Of a stretch of DNA of 64,000 nucleotides, positions 22,390 to 34,007 are shown in pieces. Both the position numbers and the translations under genes were made by a program. Position 1 is the first letter of the stretch. Each line of letters begins with the position of its first letter. The DNA comes from Skeletonema tropicum (lineage: Eukaryota > Bacillariophyta > Thalassiosirophyceae > Thalassiosirales > Thalassiosiraceae). The stretch spans positions 496,001 through 560,000 of the forward strand of contig CM074140.1 in the NCBI GenBank assembly GCA_037178625.1, written 5' to 3'. The notes beneath the pieces are model-generated. The model was not told the origin of the DNA. It saw only the letters and a list, made by a program, of their open reading frames with translations, and searched no databases.

Positions 22390-22642
22390 ATTTCGAGTCG
22401 GTTGTTTGATAGTCTATGGTGGAGATTGATCCTTTTAGATGGAAGTGTAGCTGAATAGAATGGTCTATTTTATGATGGCTCTTCGCAGTCGACGAGGCGT
22501 TCATCGGCCGCACTGAAAAATGAAAACGTAAAACCAAGAAATTGAAATAATATTGTAGGAGCAAACTGAAGACTGCGAAACTTGTGTGAAATCTGCAACT
22601 TCTGAGATTCCATTTTTTTTTTTTTTTTTTTTTTTTTTGATT

Positions 22643-22745
22643 AGATAAATAAGTGATTAGTTTAGGATGGTATTCAGGAGCTGTTACTGGGCAAGCTGGA
22701 TCTGAACTTGCCCATTTTAGGTAATAAGAGGAGTGCAGTCTAGGT
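22643..22745. repeat. 103-bp dispersed repeat, inverted copy at 28412
   Basis: This is the near-exact reverse complement of 28412-28514 (landmarks 'ggtattcaggagctgttact', 'gggcaagctggatctgaact', 'taagaggagtgcag'). Read on the minus strand, the repeat is followed by a tract of about 25 A residues (T run at 22613-22638), as in a retroposed short element. The 28.4 kb copy lacks such a tail. Confidence 0.75.
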
Positions 22746-22939
22746 ATCTCTAGTTCAGTGGCAAGTCCGCACTCCTCTTGTCACCTGTGCTAGGTGATGG
22801 TATGTTCCTCCTCCCTCCTACTCTCAACTGCCTCTCGACAGGTGAGAGTGAGAGTCCTCACTCAACCTCTGCCACCGCAGGGGTGGGGGAGAGGGGATTA
22901 CTCCCCACTCCAGGTGCGTGTGCCAGTTTTCCATTGAAG

Positions 22940-23313
22940 CACGGGAACCTGGGGTTGACACGTCTTGCTGAGAGATTTGTCAAGAGCTTGCCAGGAGTTT
23001 CAAGTCGTGTTTTACAAAATCTAGCGTTGAGGTTGATTTCTGATGGCCTGTTCCGTCAAAAACTTGCCGCCGACGCCACGGATCGGCCATCTGACACGGT
23101 GCGCCGCCAAGCAGCATGTCACTCGTGGCGGTGGCAGCAAGTCTCAGCAAGTTTGCACGTTGGCGCAAGTTTTTGACGGAACAGGCCATCAGAAATCAAC
23201 CTCAACGCACCTCAACGCTAGATTTTTTAGAACCACGACTTGAAACTCCTGGCAAGCTCTCGACAAATCGGCTGCTAACAAAAAGCAGCCACTGTCAACC
23301 CCAGGTTCCCGTG
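22940..23313. repeat. fold-back inverted repeat
   Basis: Both ends carry 'cacgggaacctggggttgac' in inverted orientation. Inner matches continue with 'gagcttgccaggagtttcaa', 'ctagcgttgaggttgatttc' and 'gatggcctgttccgtcaaaa' on each side of a central spacer near 23075-23150. Arms are roughly 130 bases with small indels. The right arm has a partial internal duplication of the 'cctcaacgc' block. It is a candidate MITE; no clear target duplication was found. Confidence 0.75.
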
Positions 23314-23475
23314 ATTGAAGTTTCAATTGTTTCACAAAACTTGTGTGAAATCTGCAACTTTTGTGAAACTTTCTTTACATGAAAGGTGGTCATGGTGGCT
23401 TTGGGTTCATAGGTGTGGAGCTTTTAACAACCTGGGATACTAATTCCCACGTTCAATGGTATCATTTTCAGCGGG

Positions 23476-23705
23476 CTTAAAAGCTCTAAAAGCTTTTAAC
23501 AGCTCACCACTTTGAGCGTTTGAGGGTAATATTCGGATCTATTCGGAGACAAAGTGGATAGAATGTTAAAAGCTCCGCCCTACGCCCAGCGGGCGACGGG
23601 CAGCCCGCTGAAAACCTTTAAAAGCTCTAAAAGCTTTTAACAGCTCACCACTTTGAGCATTTGTTGGTAATATTCGGATCTCTTCGAAACAAAGTGGATA
23701 GAATG
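23476..23705. repeat. 140-bp tandem duplication
   Basis: The sequence 'ttaaaagctctaaaagcttt' followed by 'aacagctcaccactttgagc', 'ggtaatattcggatct' and 'caaagtggatagaatg' occurs twice, starting at about 23477 and 23618. The copies are separated by a GC-rich spacer. Confidence 0.75.
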
Positions 23706-24021
23706 TGACGCACGTGCGTAGCAAATACCAAAGTGAACCATCATCCAAAGTGCTTGTGTTGACACCATGGCTTCCGACAACATACGCAAACTATTTGTAG
23801 CCAGCTCCAATTGTATCAAGTTCCTCCACAATGACAGTGGTATGTAAAGAGAGGGATATCATCTGGCGGGCGGTTCGGACTGCCGCTATAGTATTATTTA
23901 GACGACATGACGGGTGACAGGCTCTCCCTGCTGTCGATCGGTGGGTTCCCGTGGTCGGTGCGTGATGCGACAATATCTCCAGAACAATGCTACTGAGTAG
24001 CAACTATTTGAAAGTCGGAAT

Positions 24022-24868
24022 GCATCTGCGACATCGAATTTCGTCGACACATATCGAGAGCTGATGAGATCTACAATTGAAGCTGCATCGCAGCATACGA
24101 CATACGACCGAATGGTATGTTTGGGAGAACGCATCAACAACGACACCACGATAATTAGAGGAAGAGAATCATAATGAAATCAGTCGATAACTCATACAGC
24201 GATATACGCTGGTCTCGTGAGATCCCAGTGTAAACAGTATTCCAGCGTTCGATGAGGAGCAGACTTATGAGCATCTGTATTATATCGGCAAAAACGACAC
24301 GCACTGATACAGATTTGCTGTGTCTACCGAAGAGGGTGCATCAATGTAGATGGGGATGGCGCATGCATGCTTTATGCATGAATTGAGTGATAATGGAAAG
24401 ATGAACCAAATTACCCGTTCAGTCAGAGTGTTAGAGAGTATTGCCATGCTCGCCATTGACACGGTGTTGATTAATGATACTCAATCACTTCTTGCCTGTA
24501 TGTGGCCGACACATCCACATCCAATGCAGTATACAGCAGCGAAAACAAAAGAATACAACCAAGGGAATCATACAATGCAGCAACTCGCCGCTGATGAACT
24601 CTGCGCAGGAGTAGTATCAGCAAAGCCATCAGAGTAGAATTATGGTCAGCTTCTAACGACACTGGACGCGTGACCTATGCTAATACATCTAATGCATAAA
24701 TAGACGATCTATTCTATCGCTCGAGAGCAATAAGTCTACATCAAATACCCTTGCATATCTTTCTCCGTCTCTTTTTCTTCCTTTTTTCTCTTTCTTTCTC
24801 TTTTTTTTCTTCCTTTTTTCACGCTTTTTTTCAGATAAAATGCCGTCCACACCTATGAACCCAAAGCC
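24022..24868. repeat. dispersed repeat, copy B
   Basis: This is a direct-orientation relative of 3490-4289, matching through the pyrimidine tract and up to 'aacccaaagcc'. It then diverges sharply. Part of the terminal block ('ctatgaacccaaagcc') also occurs inverted at about 23398-23415. Confidence 0.6.
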
Positions 24869-25004
24869 GTCATGGTTGGCTTGAACACAGCCCGGTATGG
24901 TAGTAGATGGTAGTGTTGCGTGTTTATGGCTGCTCTAGCTGTCGTAGGTTGTATCGGCCATAGTCTCAGCTGATAGCTATCCTGCCTTCGTAGCACCCAA
25001 GTAG

Positions 25005-25975
25005 ATGCTGTGTAACATTCTTTACATTGTCGTTATTGCCTCTATCACGGCCAATCAGATTGAGGCATTTCACTCCTCCTCCTCGTCACAACATAGATCA
25101 TCTCGATCGTTATTGATGTCCAAAATGAATCCCGAAGCTTCTATCCAAGCGAACGATAACACACACGCCAGTAGTAGCGATAACGATATCAGCTATTCTC
25201 CACCAAAGAGAACAAAAATGGATCACTCTCCAAATAATGATGATAAATCGCAAGAAGATTCCTTCTTCTCCAATAACATACTGCAGAATGATAATACCAA
25301 GGCGGGGGCAATCTACATCACTGTCGGACCACAATGCGCTGGAAAGACAACCATCTTGAAACAACTCCTAGCAACTAACGAATCAACCACCAATCCAGTA
25401 GATTCTACAATATCAGGACGAGACATCACCATCGACGATCAAGCACTAGTCTACCTCAAATTACCCGACGCCCATCTACCTAATCGGTTCCGACAAATCA
25501 CCCGACATGAAAGCCACATGTGATGCATTGTACGACCAAGTGGTACTTGGGAGGAGTATTATCCATCGATTGAGTGATAAGTGTATGGATGAATTGTCAT
25601 GGGTGATGCAACGGTTGGGGGGTGAGATTGATGCCGAGTTTTTTGCACGGCGTATCCGTAATGAGGATGAGAAGAAGGAGGAGGATGAAGAGGATGACAA
25701 TAATACTAACGACATCATGTCCAAAACAACGGAAAAGGCACAATCAGGCAGCTCAAACGAGCAATAAGCCCAGGACTACTCAAGATGACTTAATTGATGC
25801 AGTAGAGTATGTTATTCGAACAAAGACTGCAGAAGAAGAAGGAATCATCACCAACCTTCTCCCAGAAACAGTTGACCTGTTCATTGTCGAAAGTATCTTT
25901 CGTCCTCGTCCATTATCAGAAATTAGTCAATTTGCAGGGAATGACTATCATCGTCTCCGTGATCTTTCCAAACGC

Positions 25976-26008
<33 letters not shown>

Positions 26009-27088
26009 CGGCATAATAATGCAACTACTGAAGCATCATCGGCACTGGAAGATGCCCAAAGCACATTTCAATCACTCGCAATAGATTCCAGACAATATCC
26101 ACAAACTGCCCCATTAAGCTGGGGGAATACCAATACACGACCAAGAGAAATGGTGACAGCATTGGACGCGGCAGAGAAGAGTCACCGTCCAGTACACTTT
26201 ATCATTTATGGTGGGTTAGAAGCTTGTCATGAGATTCGGAATCATACCCTTCAAGTGGACAATGATTTGACATTGTGTTTGCCCAAGTCGAGTCGACTGA
26301 CATTGCTAAAGAGGAATATTTGTAGGTTTGTCGAGACTGGACGGTACATACCGTGTGCGGCTGTTTCAGATGCCTTGGAGAGAGTTAACTCAATGGTTGC
26401 AACTGCTGTTGCGGAAGCGAATAAAGAAGAGAATAATGCATTATTATCGTCATGTTGTTATGATGAGAGAGCCAACGATGCAAAATTCAGAATAGATTAT
26501 GAATTGGCAAAACTTGCTGGGTATCAGTTGCATGCGAATCGAACAGTTTCTTGTCTTTCTCCATCGGACAACAACAACAACAACAACAACAATCGTGGCA
26601 ATCATTTGTCAGGTGGCAGAGTCATTAATGCTGCTGGTCGTGGTAGGGGGAGGTATAATGGAGGACGGAATAATTACAATCGTGGAAGAGGACAGAATAA
26701 TTACAATGTCCAAGATTACCAGAGAAGAGATCAGTACAATAATAGCCGAGGAGGTGATGGTGGTGTTCGAGGTGGTGGGGTTGGTGGGAGAAGTTATGCT
26801 CATGGTTCTGATGGGAGAGGTTACAATCAAGGAAGAGGAGGAGGCTCCTATCGCAATCAGAATGGTGGAAGAGGCAGCTCTTACAACAACAATGTTCAAG
26901 GTAGAGGTGGTTCGGGTCATCATCAGGGTGGGCGTTACTCAAACCAAGAACGATATAGAGGACGAAACCCCAACCAACACTCTGAAGATACAAGAATAAG
27001 TGATGGATTAGAGCCAAGAGGTAACAGTAGCCTAGTATCAAAGAAGCCGAAGAGGCAGGCATTGAATGAATATAAAGTTTATGTATGA
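25005..27088 (+). CDS. P-loop NTPase/kinase-like protein with RGG-box tail, two frame changes
   Basis: The start is MLCNILYIVVIASITANQIEAF, a signal-like N-terminus. A Walker A motif follows (ITVGPQCAGKTTILK, near residue 105), then RDITIDDQALVYLKLPDAHLP. The frame changes by +1 at about 25480-25506 into CDALYDQVVLGRSIIHRLSDKC. It changes by +1 again at about 25710-25767 into DLIDAVEYVIRTKTAEEEG, DLFIVESIFRPRPLSE, poly-Asn and RPVHFIIYGGLEACHEI. The last 170 residues are a typical RGG/RG box (GRGRGRYNGG, NRGRGQ, GGRGSSY) expected to bind RNA. A Walker A kinase-like core with an RGG tail suggests an RNA-linked phosphotransfer role, but this is inference. Both frame changes are single-base gains, so error is likely. 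The stop codon lies 10 bases from that of the convergent SNRNP40 gene. Confidence 0.7.
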
Positions 27089-27098
27089 TAAAAGCTAG

Positions 27099-28312
27099 CT
27101 AAGAAAGTTCTCCGACAAAAATGGATTTATCCGAACTTGCACTCGCAACCACGTTTTCTTTCGGATGAAACACCACAGCATTGACACACCCCGCATGACC
27201 CGGCAAACTATACAGCTCTTCGGAACTTAACTCATCCCATATATGAACTATCCGATCAGCACTCCCGCCAGTGAGCCATGGTACCATCAGCAGACCAGGA
27301 ACAATTTAATAGGCCTTTTTCGGCATTGTGTGTCCCTCCCACAAATGTTTTGTCGTGTCGTTTCTTGCCGCTGTCGACGAATGGCCGGACATCCCATGTT
27401 TTAAGTGTTCCGTCCATTGAATTACTGAGGATGTGAGTGCCCTTTGGATTTAATGATAGGCATGTAATTGTGTCTATGTATTTTTTTTTTTCAAGCGAGA
27501 AGAGGATGAAGAAAAGTTCAAAATGAGAGATGATACATCAGTTTTGCCAACTCATCAAGTGCAATATTGACCACAACAACAACAACAACATTGCAACAAT
27601 AGCTCATCTTACCTGTATGACCCTTCATAGTCATAGTCCTCTTCATCTGCCTCACATCCCAAGCAGTAATACAATTATCAATTCCCCCCGTAAACACCGT
27701 CAACCCATCATTCCCATACTCCACCGCAGTAACCTGAAACCGATCCTCCAAACATCCCACCTCCCCCCTCACTCGTGTATCCCACAATCGACACGTTCGA
27801 TCATCACTCGCACTCACGGCTAGGCATGGTGATCCATCCTTCGGTACGGCCACGGCATTCACTATCCCCTTGTGTCCCATGAATCTCTTGAGGCGATCTC
27901 CCGTGCGCACATCATACACTCCCAAATTGTAATCCGCACTCGCAGTAATCACCTTTTCCCCATTATTACTAAATTTACAATCCAGTATAGCATTCTTGTG
28001 TCCCGATAAAACATTGAAATTGTCACACGTGCCAGAGGCATTCCAGAGCAGACAGGTGGAGTCGAAGGAGCCGCTGCAGAGAACTTCACCGAGGGGATCG
28101 TAGGCGAGTGTGTAGATGGAGCCTTTGTGGCCGGAGAGTTTCATGGTTGGAGAGACTAGAGATGATGTTCGAATGGTAGTGGTTGGGTCAGTGATATTAT
28201 TGAGGTTGTCTTCTTTGTAAAGAGTGACGGCTTGGTGATTTCCATCGTAAACGAACGAGACGTCTTCATGATTCAGGCTGTTGCGTGGTCGCTTGCTTGT
28301 TGGTTCTTCCAT
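27099..28312 (-). CDS. SNRNP40: U5 snRNP 40 kDa WD40 protein, one frameshift
   Basis: Exon 1 (28312-27613) and exon 2 (27473-27099) are joined over a 139-base intron (GTAAGA...CATAG) whose T-rich tract lies just upstream of the acceptor. The protein (about 357 residues) has seven WD40 blades: MKLSGHKGSIYTLAYDP, LLWNASGTCDNFNVLSGHK, VYDVRTGDRLKRFMGHK, GGIDNCITAWDVRQMKRTM, SNSMDGTLKTWDVRPF, HIWDELSSEELYSLPGHAG and SASSDKSIFVGEL. The order and the linker in blade four (CDNF) match human SNRNP40, a Prp8-binding U5 component. One surplus base near 27277 (context DGTM/LTGGSADR) breaks exon 2. Restoring it gives a full-length, well-conserved protein, so error is favoured over a pseudogene. Confidence 0.92.
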
Positions 28313-29180
28313 GGTATTGCGTTATTGTATTATCGAATTTATAGTAGAAGGCTACGCTACTACAGGCTACTACACTTCTTATGGTCGCGGCATGCCATGA
28401 TCACTCACTGTCCTAGACTGCACTCCTCTTATTACCTAAAATGGGCAAGTTCAGATCCAGCTTGCCCAGTAAACAGCTCCTGAATACCATCCTAAACTAA
28501 TCACTTATTTATCTTTTATGAACAGTGAGAGGACACGATAGTTGCCATACGGCCTTACCAACCTCTTTCCCGCCAGAAACTGTCCGTCAGTCACGGGTTA
28601 ATCCGTGACTGAGTTCTATGTGCCTTCATCAAATAATAAATTCAAATACAAAGTTAATCAGATTAAAGTCGCATACGATCTCTAGAGACTGCAGCATCGC
28701 CGCTACAAGTGTAGTCTTCATGAGCCGTATACATTTCCTTCTATACTATCGTTGCCAACTATAATGAACCACCAGCAGCGGCTCAGGCTCATATCCACGT
28801 CGCTACAGACATTGTAATGGTGAAAGACGGAGCTATCTCTAAGCCTGCAAACACAAAACACAAGAAGTGTGAACCGTCTGAGTCTGAGAAACACCGGCAT
28901 GAGCAATGGATGAGCCGAGCCGAGCCATTATGGTGTAGAGTGGGTCCCACTAAAAATCGAGCCAATCTATTTCAGACGACTGTGAGAAAGCTGGGGATAG
29001 GCCCCCCAGCCCAGCCCTTGATGAGAAAAACACAAGAGTGAACCGGAATGATGAGAAAAACACAAGTGTGAACCGAACCGTATCAAAAACAGAAGCATGA
29101 ACCATTTCATCAGGGTTGGCCTCTTGAACCTACCATAATTTTATCAACAGATCACTGATATCAAAGATACCACAGCAATC
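28313..29180. other. spacer with dispersed repeat
   Basis: This divergent promoter region of SNRNP40 holds the 103-bp repeat at 28412-28514. It also has a short reiterated motif 'aaaacacaag(a/t)gtgaaccg' near 28857, 29027 and 29055. No gene is supported. Confidence 0.5.
28412..28514. repeat. 103-bp dispersed repeat, second copy
   Basis: This is the reverse-complement partner of 22643-22745, almost identical over its length. It sits about 100 bases upstream of the SNRNP40 start codon, so it may overlap that promoter. Confidence 0.75.
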
Positions 29181-30017
29181 ATGAAACTGAAACGAAACTT
29201 CATCTTGTTATTTTCTCCGCCGCCTGGGCTCTTCTCTCGACCGCTCTAGGAGCTGTCTCTGCCACAGTGGCGTAAGTTTGCATTGTCATTGTTTTGTTAC
29301 ATGTTCTGTTTCTGTTAGTTTGACAAGTCAGTTCAGTGCTTTGTCTTGTCTTGTCTTGGCCTTGGCCTTGGCCTTGCCTTGCCTTGCAGCTGTTCTAATG
29401 ATTCAAGTCAAGTTACTGATGTCTCTCGCTCTCACTCTCACTTGCATTCTGGCATGTTTTATACATCATATAGCATCCTGTTAGTGGATTTGAAAATGAC
29501 GGTGAAGGAATTACTGCTACTGCTCCGTCTGAGCCTGAGGCCGAGGATGACCCAGTGTTCCTTTTGGGGAATGTTTGCAGCAGCCTCATCAAAGATCTTT
29601 GCTTAGCTAACCCAAGATGTGCGTGGGACAAATCGGCATACTCTAGCAATTTCTACTGCTACAAGGGACCTTTGTATGGCAGTATTCCCTTTAAGAATAG
29701 GCCTACTAAGACTCTTACTAAGAACAGTACGCCAAAGATGCGTGTTAGATGCAATGGCCGCAATGAGATCAATTGCAAGAAGGCCCCGCGAGTTTGCATT
29801 TGGGCTAAGAGTTTTTGCTTCAGACGCAGCAAGGACATTGACATTGACATCGAACACTATGACTTTGACTTTGACGTCCTTCATGAGGAGTACACTCGTC
29901 GGCGGCTGGGGGCAATCAGTAGTCAGGAAGAGAATTTTCGAAAGCACTCTATCTATAGGAGTAGGGGCAAATGTGCTTGCATCGTCACTTGCAATTATTC
30001 TTCTTATCCAACAGTAA
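29181..30017 (+). CDS. secreted/membrane Cys-repeat protein, two frame changes
   Basis: The ATG at 29181 opens MKLKRNFILLF. After an apparent one-base loss in the T4 run near 29212, the frame gives SAAWALLSTALGAVSATVA, a clear signal peptide. Exon 1 ends at 29271 (GC|GTAAGT). The acceptor before 29485 (ctgttag) continues in phase to GFENDGEGITATAP. Two Cys modules follow, CSSLIKDLCLANPRCAWDK...FYCYKG and RCNGRNEINCKKAPRVCIWAKSFCF. Then comes an acidic Asp repeat, and, after a +1 change near 29930, a terminal hydrophobic helix (LSIGVGANVLASSLAIILLIQQ). This suggests a cell-surface protein with a C-terminal anchor. The intron carries a 'ccttgg' low-complexity tract. Function unknown. Confidence 0.6.
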
Positions 30018-30901
30018 AAGTAAAAACAATTCCTGAAAACTCATCTCACAAGAGTAAAATTAAAATTAAAATGCTGCATTATCTTTCATTTCTACGCCTA
30101 CAAGGCTGGATCAACTCGCCACGCTTGAAATTGAAACAGGGGAATGGGAATGAACAACACGGAGTATTACTTATCATCTCTTGGTCTGCTATTCATGATT
30201 ATAAATTTATTTACGTTGACGGCAGCTATCATACAGATCTACAAAACTGTCGTCATGTTGTGCTTACTCTTCTTCCTCCATCTCTTCCTCGTCGTTACTA
30301 TCGTCTTAATGATCCTCCAATTCAAATGTGTGCGATGGCAAGTTGAGAAAGGGGAGTACATTATCCGACACAATCTCTTGAGACATAGCAAACTGGAGTG
30401 TAGCTGTAGCCTCGCTCAGCAAGCGTTCATGGTGTGCTTTGTATCCATTAATATGGCGGAGAACTGATCTAATCCACAATCGTATTGTCTGGGCCTTCTG
30501 TCCCTCATGAGATGCCCAGCCGACACGAAATGGGGGAAATTCATAAATTCAAATGACGATATCTCGGTGACCAAGGTCGCACAGCCCGGTCCTGAAGGGT
30601 CTCCCAACCTCGTATGGCATAGTGGCATCGAGTTGCGGCGTCAGATCCGACCCTTCTCCAACGCGGCCTTGATGGCAGAGGGGTCCCATTTAGTATGGGG
30701 GCTACCGTGTTAAACTTTACAAGAAACGAACATTTTTAAAAATCGAAAAAAATGGAGACTCGAGGTAAAAAGCATGCAAGTGCGCAAGGGTAAACTTTTC
30801 TATGCATTACATTAATCAACATGAAACAAATGTACATCATCATCTTCTTTCCTCTTTCTTCATGCAATATATCATCACACTTGTGTCATAACTCTGCCAT
30901 A
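30018..30901. other. spacer with no supported gene
   Basis: An open frame at 30144-30467 (+) is hydrophobic but overlaps another frame and lacks any motif. It is more likely the 3' UTR of the preceding gene. The rest shows no recognisable feature. Confidence 0.45.
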
Positions 30902-32012
30902 CTATCTACCACCCTCCAAACTTGACCTCCTCTTCTCCTTCGATCGCTTACTCTGCATCTTCAAAGCTCTCATCTTCGACTCCATACTATCCAACACATC
31001 ATCCAACCGTTTCCTATCCTCCTTATCCTCCGCCTTTCGTACCTTGGCACGCAATTTATCATTCTCCACCTGCAATTGTGACAGTGTACATTGCAACCGA
31101 TACCGTTCCGACGAGGCAATTTCCAATTCGTGTTGGATTTGTTGTCGTTGTTGTTGGAAGTGAAGTGACTTCATTTCCAATGTGTTTACCTCCGTTTCTA
31201 ATTGGTGGTGGATTTCCAACACTTGTTTTTCGTCGAGTCGTGCTCGTTCTAGGTCTAGTTTGATTTGATTGATCTTTTCTATTGTAATGTGAGATAGATG
31301 TGAGGATGAATAAGATAAGTTACCGGATGCACTTAATTCAGGATGAGACCGTCGAGATGGTGATTTTATTGAAGAGGATTGCTTCTTCCCCGTGCCAATA
31401 CCGCTGTTGCCAGGCCCACTCAGTATGGATGAGCTGCGTCGTGAGTGTCCAGTGGAAGAGTCGGTGCTAGATGTGATTGAATTATGAGAATGACTGTAGA
31501 CACCGCTATTATAACCGCTGGCTGTTGTTGCTCTGCTTTTTCTAGATAATGACATGTTGCTCTTCCCAGGGGATAGCGGTGCCGAAATGTTATTGCAGTC
31601 GGATCCGCCGCCGCCTCTAGGGTTGCTGGAAGACGACATTATCGCAATCTCTTTAATCGGTATGGGCGGGACCTTATTCGCTGACGAAGTGTCATTATTG
31701 TCCTCTCTCTCCTTATCTTTTTTGCGACTCTTTTTATGACTCTTTTTTGACTGACTTGTGCTTGTGCTTCTTTTTCTTTTCATTCCTCTCTTTCCATTCT
31801 TCAAATGTCTTGGGAAGCGGCTCTATAATCAATTCACCAGTTCCAGCAGCAGCAGCTGCTGCTGCAACGATTGGGTCGATGTCATTCTCTGCCGCGTCGT
31901 CAATTGTACCGAGCTCAGTTAATTTCTGGAGGCGCTTGAAGGCAATATTCTTCCCGATGGTGCTGGCTCCGTCCATCGAAAGGGCGGAGACATCGTCGGA
32001 TAGATCTCCCAT
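30902..32012 (-). CDS. coiled-coil protein with basic and Ser-rich middle, one frameshift
   Basis: The start is MGDLSDDVSALSMDGAST, with KRLQKLTEL, an Ala run and FEEWKERNEKKKKHKHKSVKK. At an A6 run (T6 at 31743-31748) one base fewer continues as KSHKKSRKKDKERED in the next frame; otherwise the protein stops after KKES. A Ser/Gly/Arg-rich low-complexity middle follows. The end is a strong heptad coiled coil (INQIKLDLERARLDEKQVLEIHHQLETEVN... to KVRKAEDKEDRKRLDDVL). Total length is about 370 residues. The basic clusters suggest nuclear or nucleic-acid association. No family is recognised. Confidence 0.65.
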
Positions 32013-32767
32013 GGTGATGGTGCGTGTATGTTGGTGTTGGCGAATGGTAAGCTGGTAGCGTTTGGTTAAGTGTGACCATGTTGGCGTTCGCGTTATTAGT
32101 TATTACCTATGTCTGCTTTTTCCGTGATTGTGAATGACCCCACTTGCAACATGGTCATTCCCTTTTTCGCGAATACAAGACTGGAGACAGGTCATTCGCG
32201 ACTGATTTTCTTACCTGACCACAATATATCGAACAAGTCTTGCTTTTGAAAAGGTGAAAGAAGCTTCAACCCACCGCATTTACTCTACTGCTAAGCATGC
32301 TCTTTGAGTCCAAACTTCTTTGCCACATGGCGCAGATCTTTCTGCGTCGACGCAATACCGAGTCATCAAAATATCTCACCATACAAGTCTATATACATAG
32401 CTGGAAGAAGCTGAATTTCTAAACCTCAATCTCCAACAAAATGGCCTATATGACGATGACTACCTCAGGCAAGAATCTTACGTGGTTTTGGTTTTGATGC
32501 GCTACAGCTCTTCTGATCCTATTTTCAAAGACTCTCTTGGTGCCTTGAAAAGCGGTAATCTTGTTAAGATGAATAAGTCCAGACATCAAACTGCTGTGCT
32601 CTCCAAGCAAGACCAGAACGAGTGTTGCATTGTAGATTAACTTATGTACATGGAAACGCTCGATGGAACTTGCTCTAAGATGTGATTGAGCTTGTGCATC
32701 TTTGACTATGACCTAATACTCATTAATCCTACAATCACGCTTACTGCTTGCCAGAGATAGAAAGTGT
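32013..32767. other. spacer with no supported gene
   Basis: This lies between the coiled-coil gene's promoter and the 3' end of the carrier gene. No ORF or repeat is recognised. Confidence 0.5.
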
Positions 32768-34007
32768 CTAAAAGTAACCCTCGCTCATTTGCTTCAGCAA
32801 CTCATACGATCCAAACTGAATCGCTGTATTCGGTGCCATTCTCACAATATTGATAAATGCACCACGATAAAACCTCTCAATGCCATGCTTGGCATATGTC
32901 TTTCGCATACAATCAAAATATCCATCGAAATGTTCCGTTGTTCCTTTACTACCCTGCAACTGCAGCAATCTTCGTATAGTATCATTTGGATAGGTCAGTA
33001 ACCCAGCAGAAATTCCTCCAGCTCCACCAAAGAGCAATTTTCGAGTGATATTATTGGATAAAATTCCTCCTCCTCCATCTGCTGCTTCAGTCGTAGTAGT
33101 GTTTGTTGCTTGTTTCGGAAATGCCCGTTCCAACAATCCAACCGTCCCAAATTTGATCCCCTCATATGGCATGGCACCCAATAACGTTGGCGTAATACCC
33201 TTGTACAATGCACGCACACCCTCCTCTCTTGCAGTAATGAGGACTGTATTTACAATGCCCTTGTAGTGCTTCTTCCCCCCCGGACCGGCTAGTTTGCCAG
33301 TAATTCGTCCACGTGCCAAGTCTAAGGGGTATGTTGCCGCTGAGGCTGTCATTCCTGCCAATCCACCTGATAGGAATGATAATACCCATGGCAATTGCTG
33401 CACTCGTTGTTGTTGTTGTTGAGTAGTAGTATTGTAACCATTATCACTGCCAAAGTACAAAGTATGAGCAACCCCCCTGTAAAAATCATTACTCGAAAAC
33501 ACAATCGATTTTGCTGGAAATACTCGTAATAAATTGGCACCATTTCCAGCCCATAATCCCAATATTCCTTCATTTTGGAGGATGGATTTGTATAATTGGA
33601 GTGGTGTGATTCGTTTGTTGTTGGCGGTGGATCCGACTACTATTCCGTGTTCACCTGTTTGAGAGAGCATTCGTATCCGATCTAGTGGATTTGTGGCGGT
33701 CTAGAAAGAAGTTATAATGTGTGAGAACGAGAGAGGTTATTGAGATACAAGAGCGGTGGTGAATGATGATATGATATATCGTTCTTGAGGTAATGCGGAA
33801 GCTACACTTCAAAGATATAGGCATTATCATATTATGTGCATTTAAATTGACATCACATCACCATCATCTTACCTTGGCAATCATCCCAGCGAGGCCGCCA
33901 CAGACCATCCGTCGCGTCATATCAGCTGCCCCATGAGCTGCCTTGTCTTGACGTTGCAGGCTGCTGCTGCCGCCGCTGTCAGCTGACGATGGCTCCGACT
34001 GTTTCAT
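32768..34007 (-). CDS. mitochondrial carrier family (SLC25) protein
   Basis: Exon 1 is 34007-33873 and exon 2 is 33700-32768, with a 172-base intron (GTAAGA...TTCTAG). The product is about 355 residues. The ATG at 34007 (MKQSEPSSADSG) is chosen because the frame further upstream begins only at a TTG. There are three carrier repeats, each with a P-x-D-x-x-R/K-like motif: NPLDRIRML (split so that the intron falls just before TATNPLDR), YPLDLARGR and YPNDTIRRLLQLQG. Each is followed by a glycine-rich second helix signature (GLWAGNGANLLRVFPAKSI, ALYKGITPTLLGAMPYEGI, RFYRGAFINIVRMAPNTAI). The arrangement recalls the nucleotide/CoA-transporting members; the substrate is not determined. Confidence 0.87.

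Larger units (their letters stand above)
22390..25004. other. gene-free repeat-rich interval
   Basis: This 2.6 kb interval lies between the ubiquitin-like gene and the P-loop/RGG gene. It holds a long T run (about 22613-22638), a 103-base dispersed repeat, a fold-back repeat, a 140-bp tandem duplication and dispersed repeat copy B, each listed separately. No ORF looks coding. Confidence 0.6.

Noticed and set aside
22745..22830. tRNA gene suggested by 'tagttcagtggcaagtc', which resembles an A box
   Set aside because: No B-box (GGTTCGAxTCC-type) or acceptor stem pairing follows at the right distance.
30144..30467. Hydrophobic ORF after the secreted Cys protein, considered as a membrane protein
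   Set aside because: It overlaps a longer competing frame, has no upstream promoter space or recognisable motif, and lies where the 3' UTR is expected.
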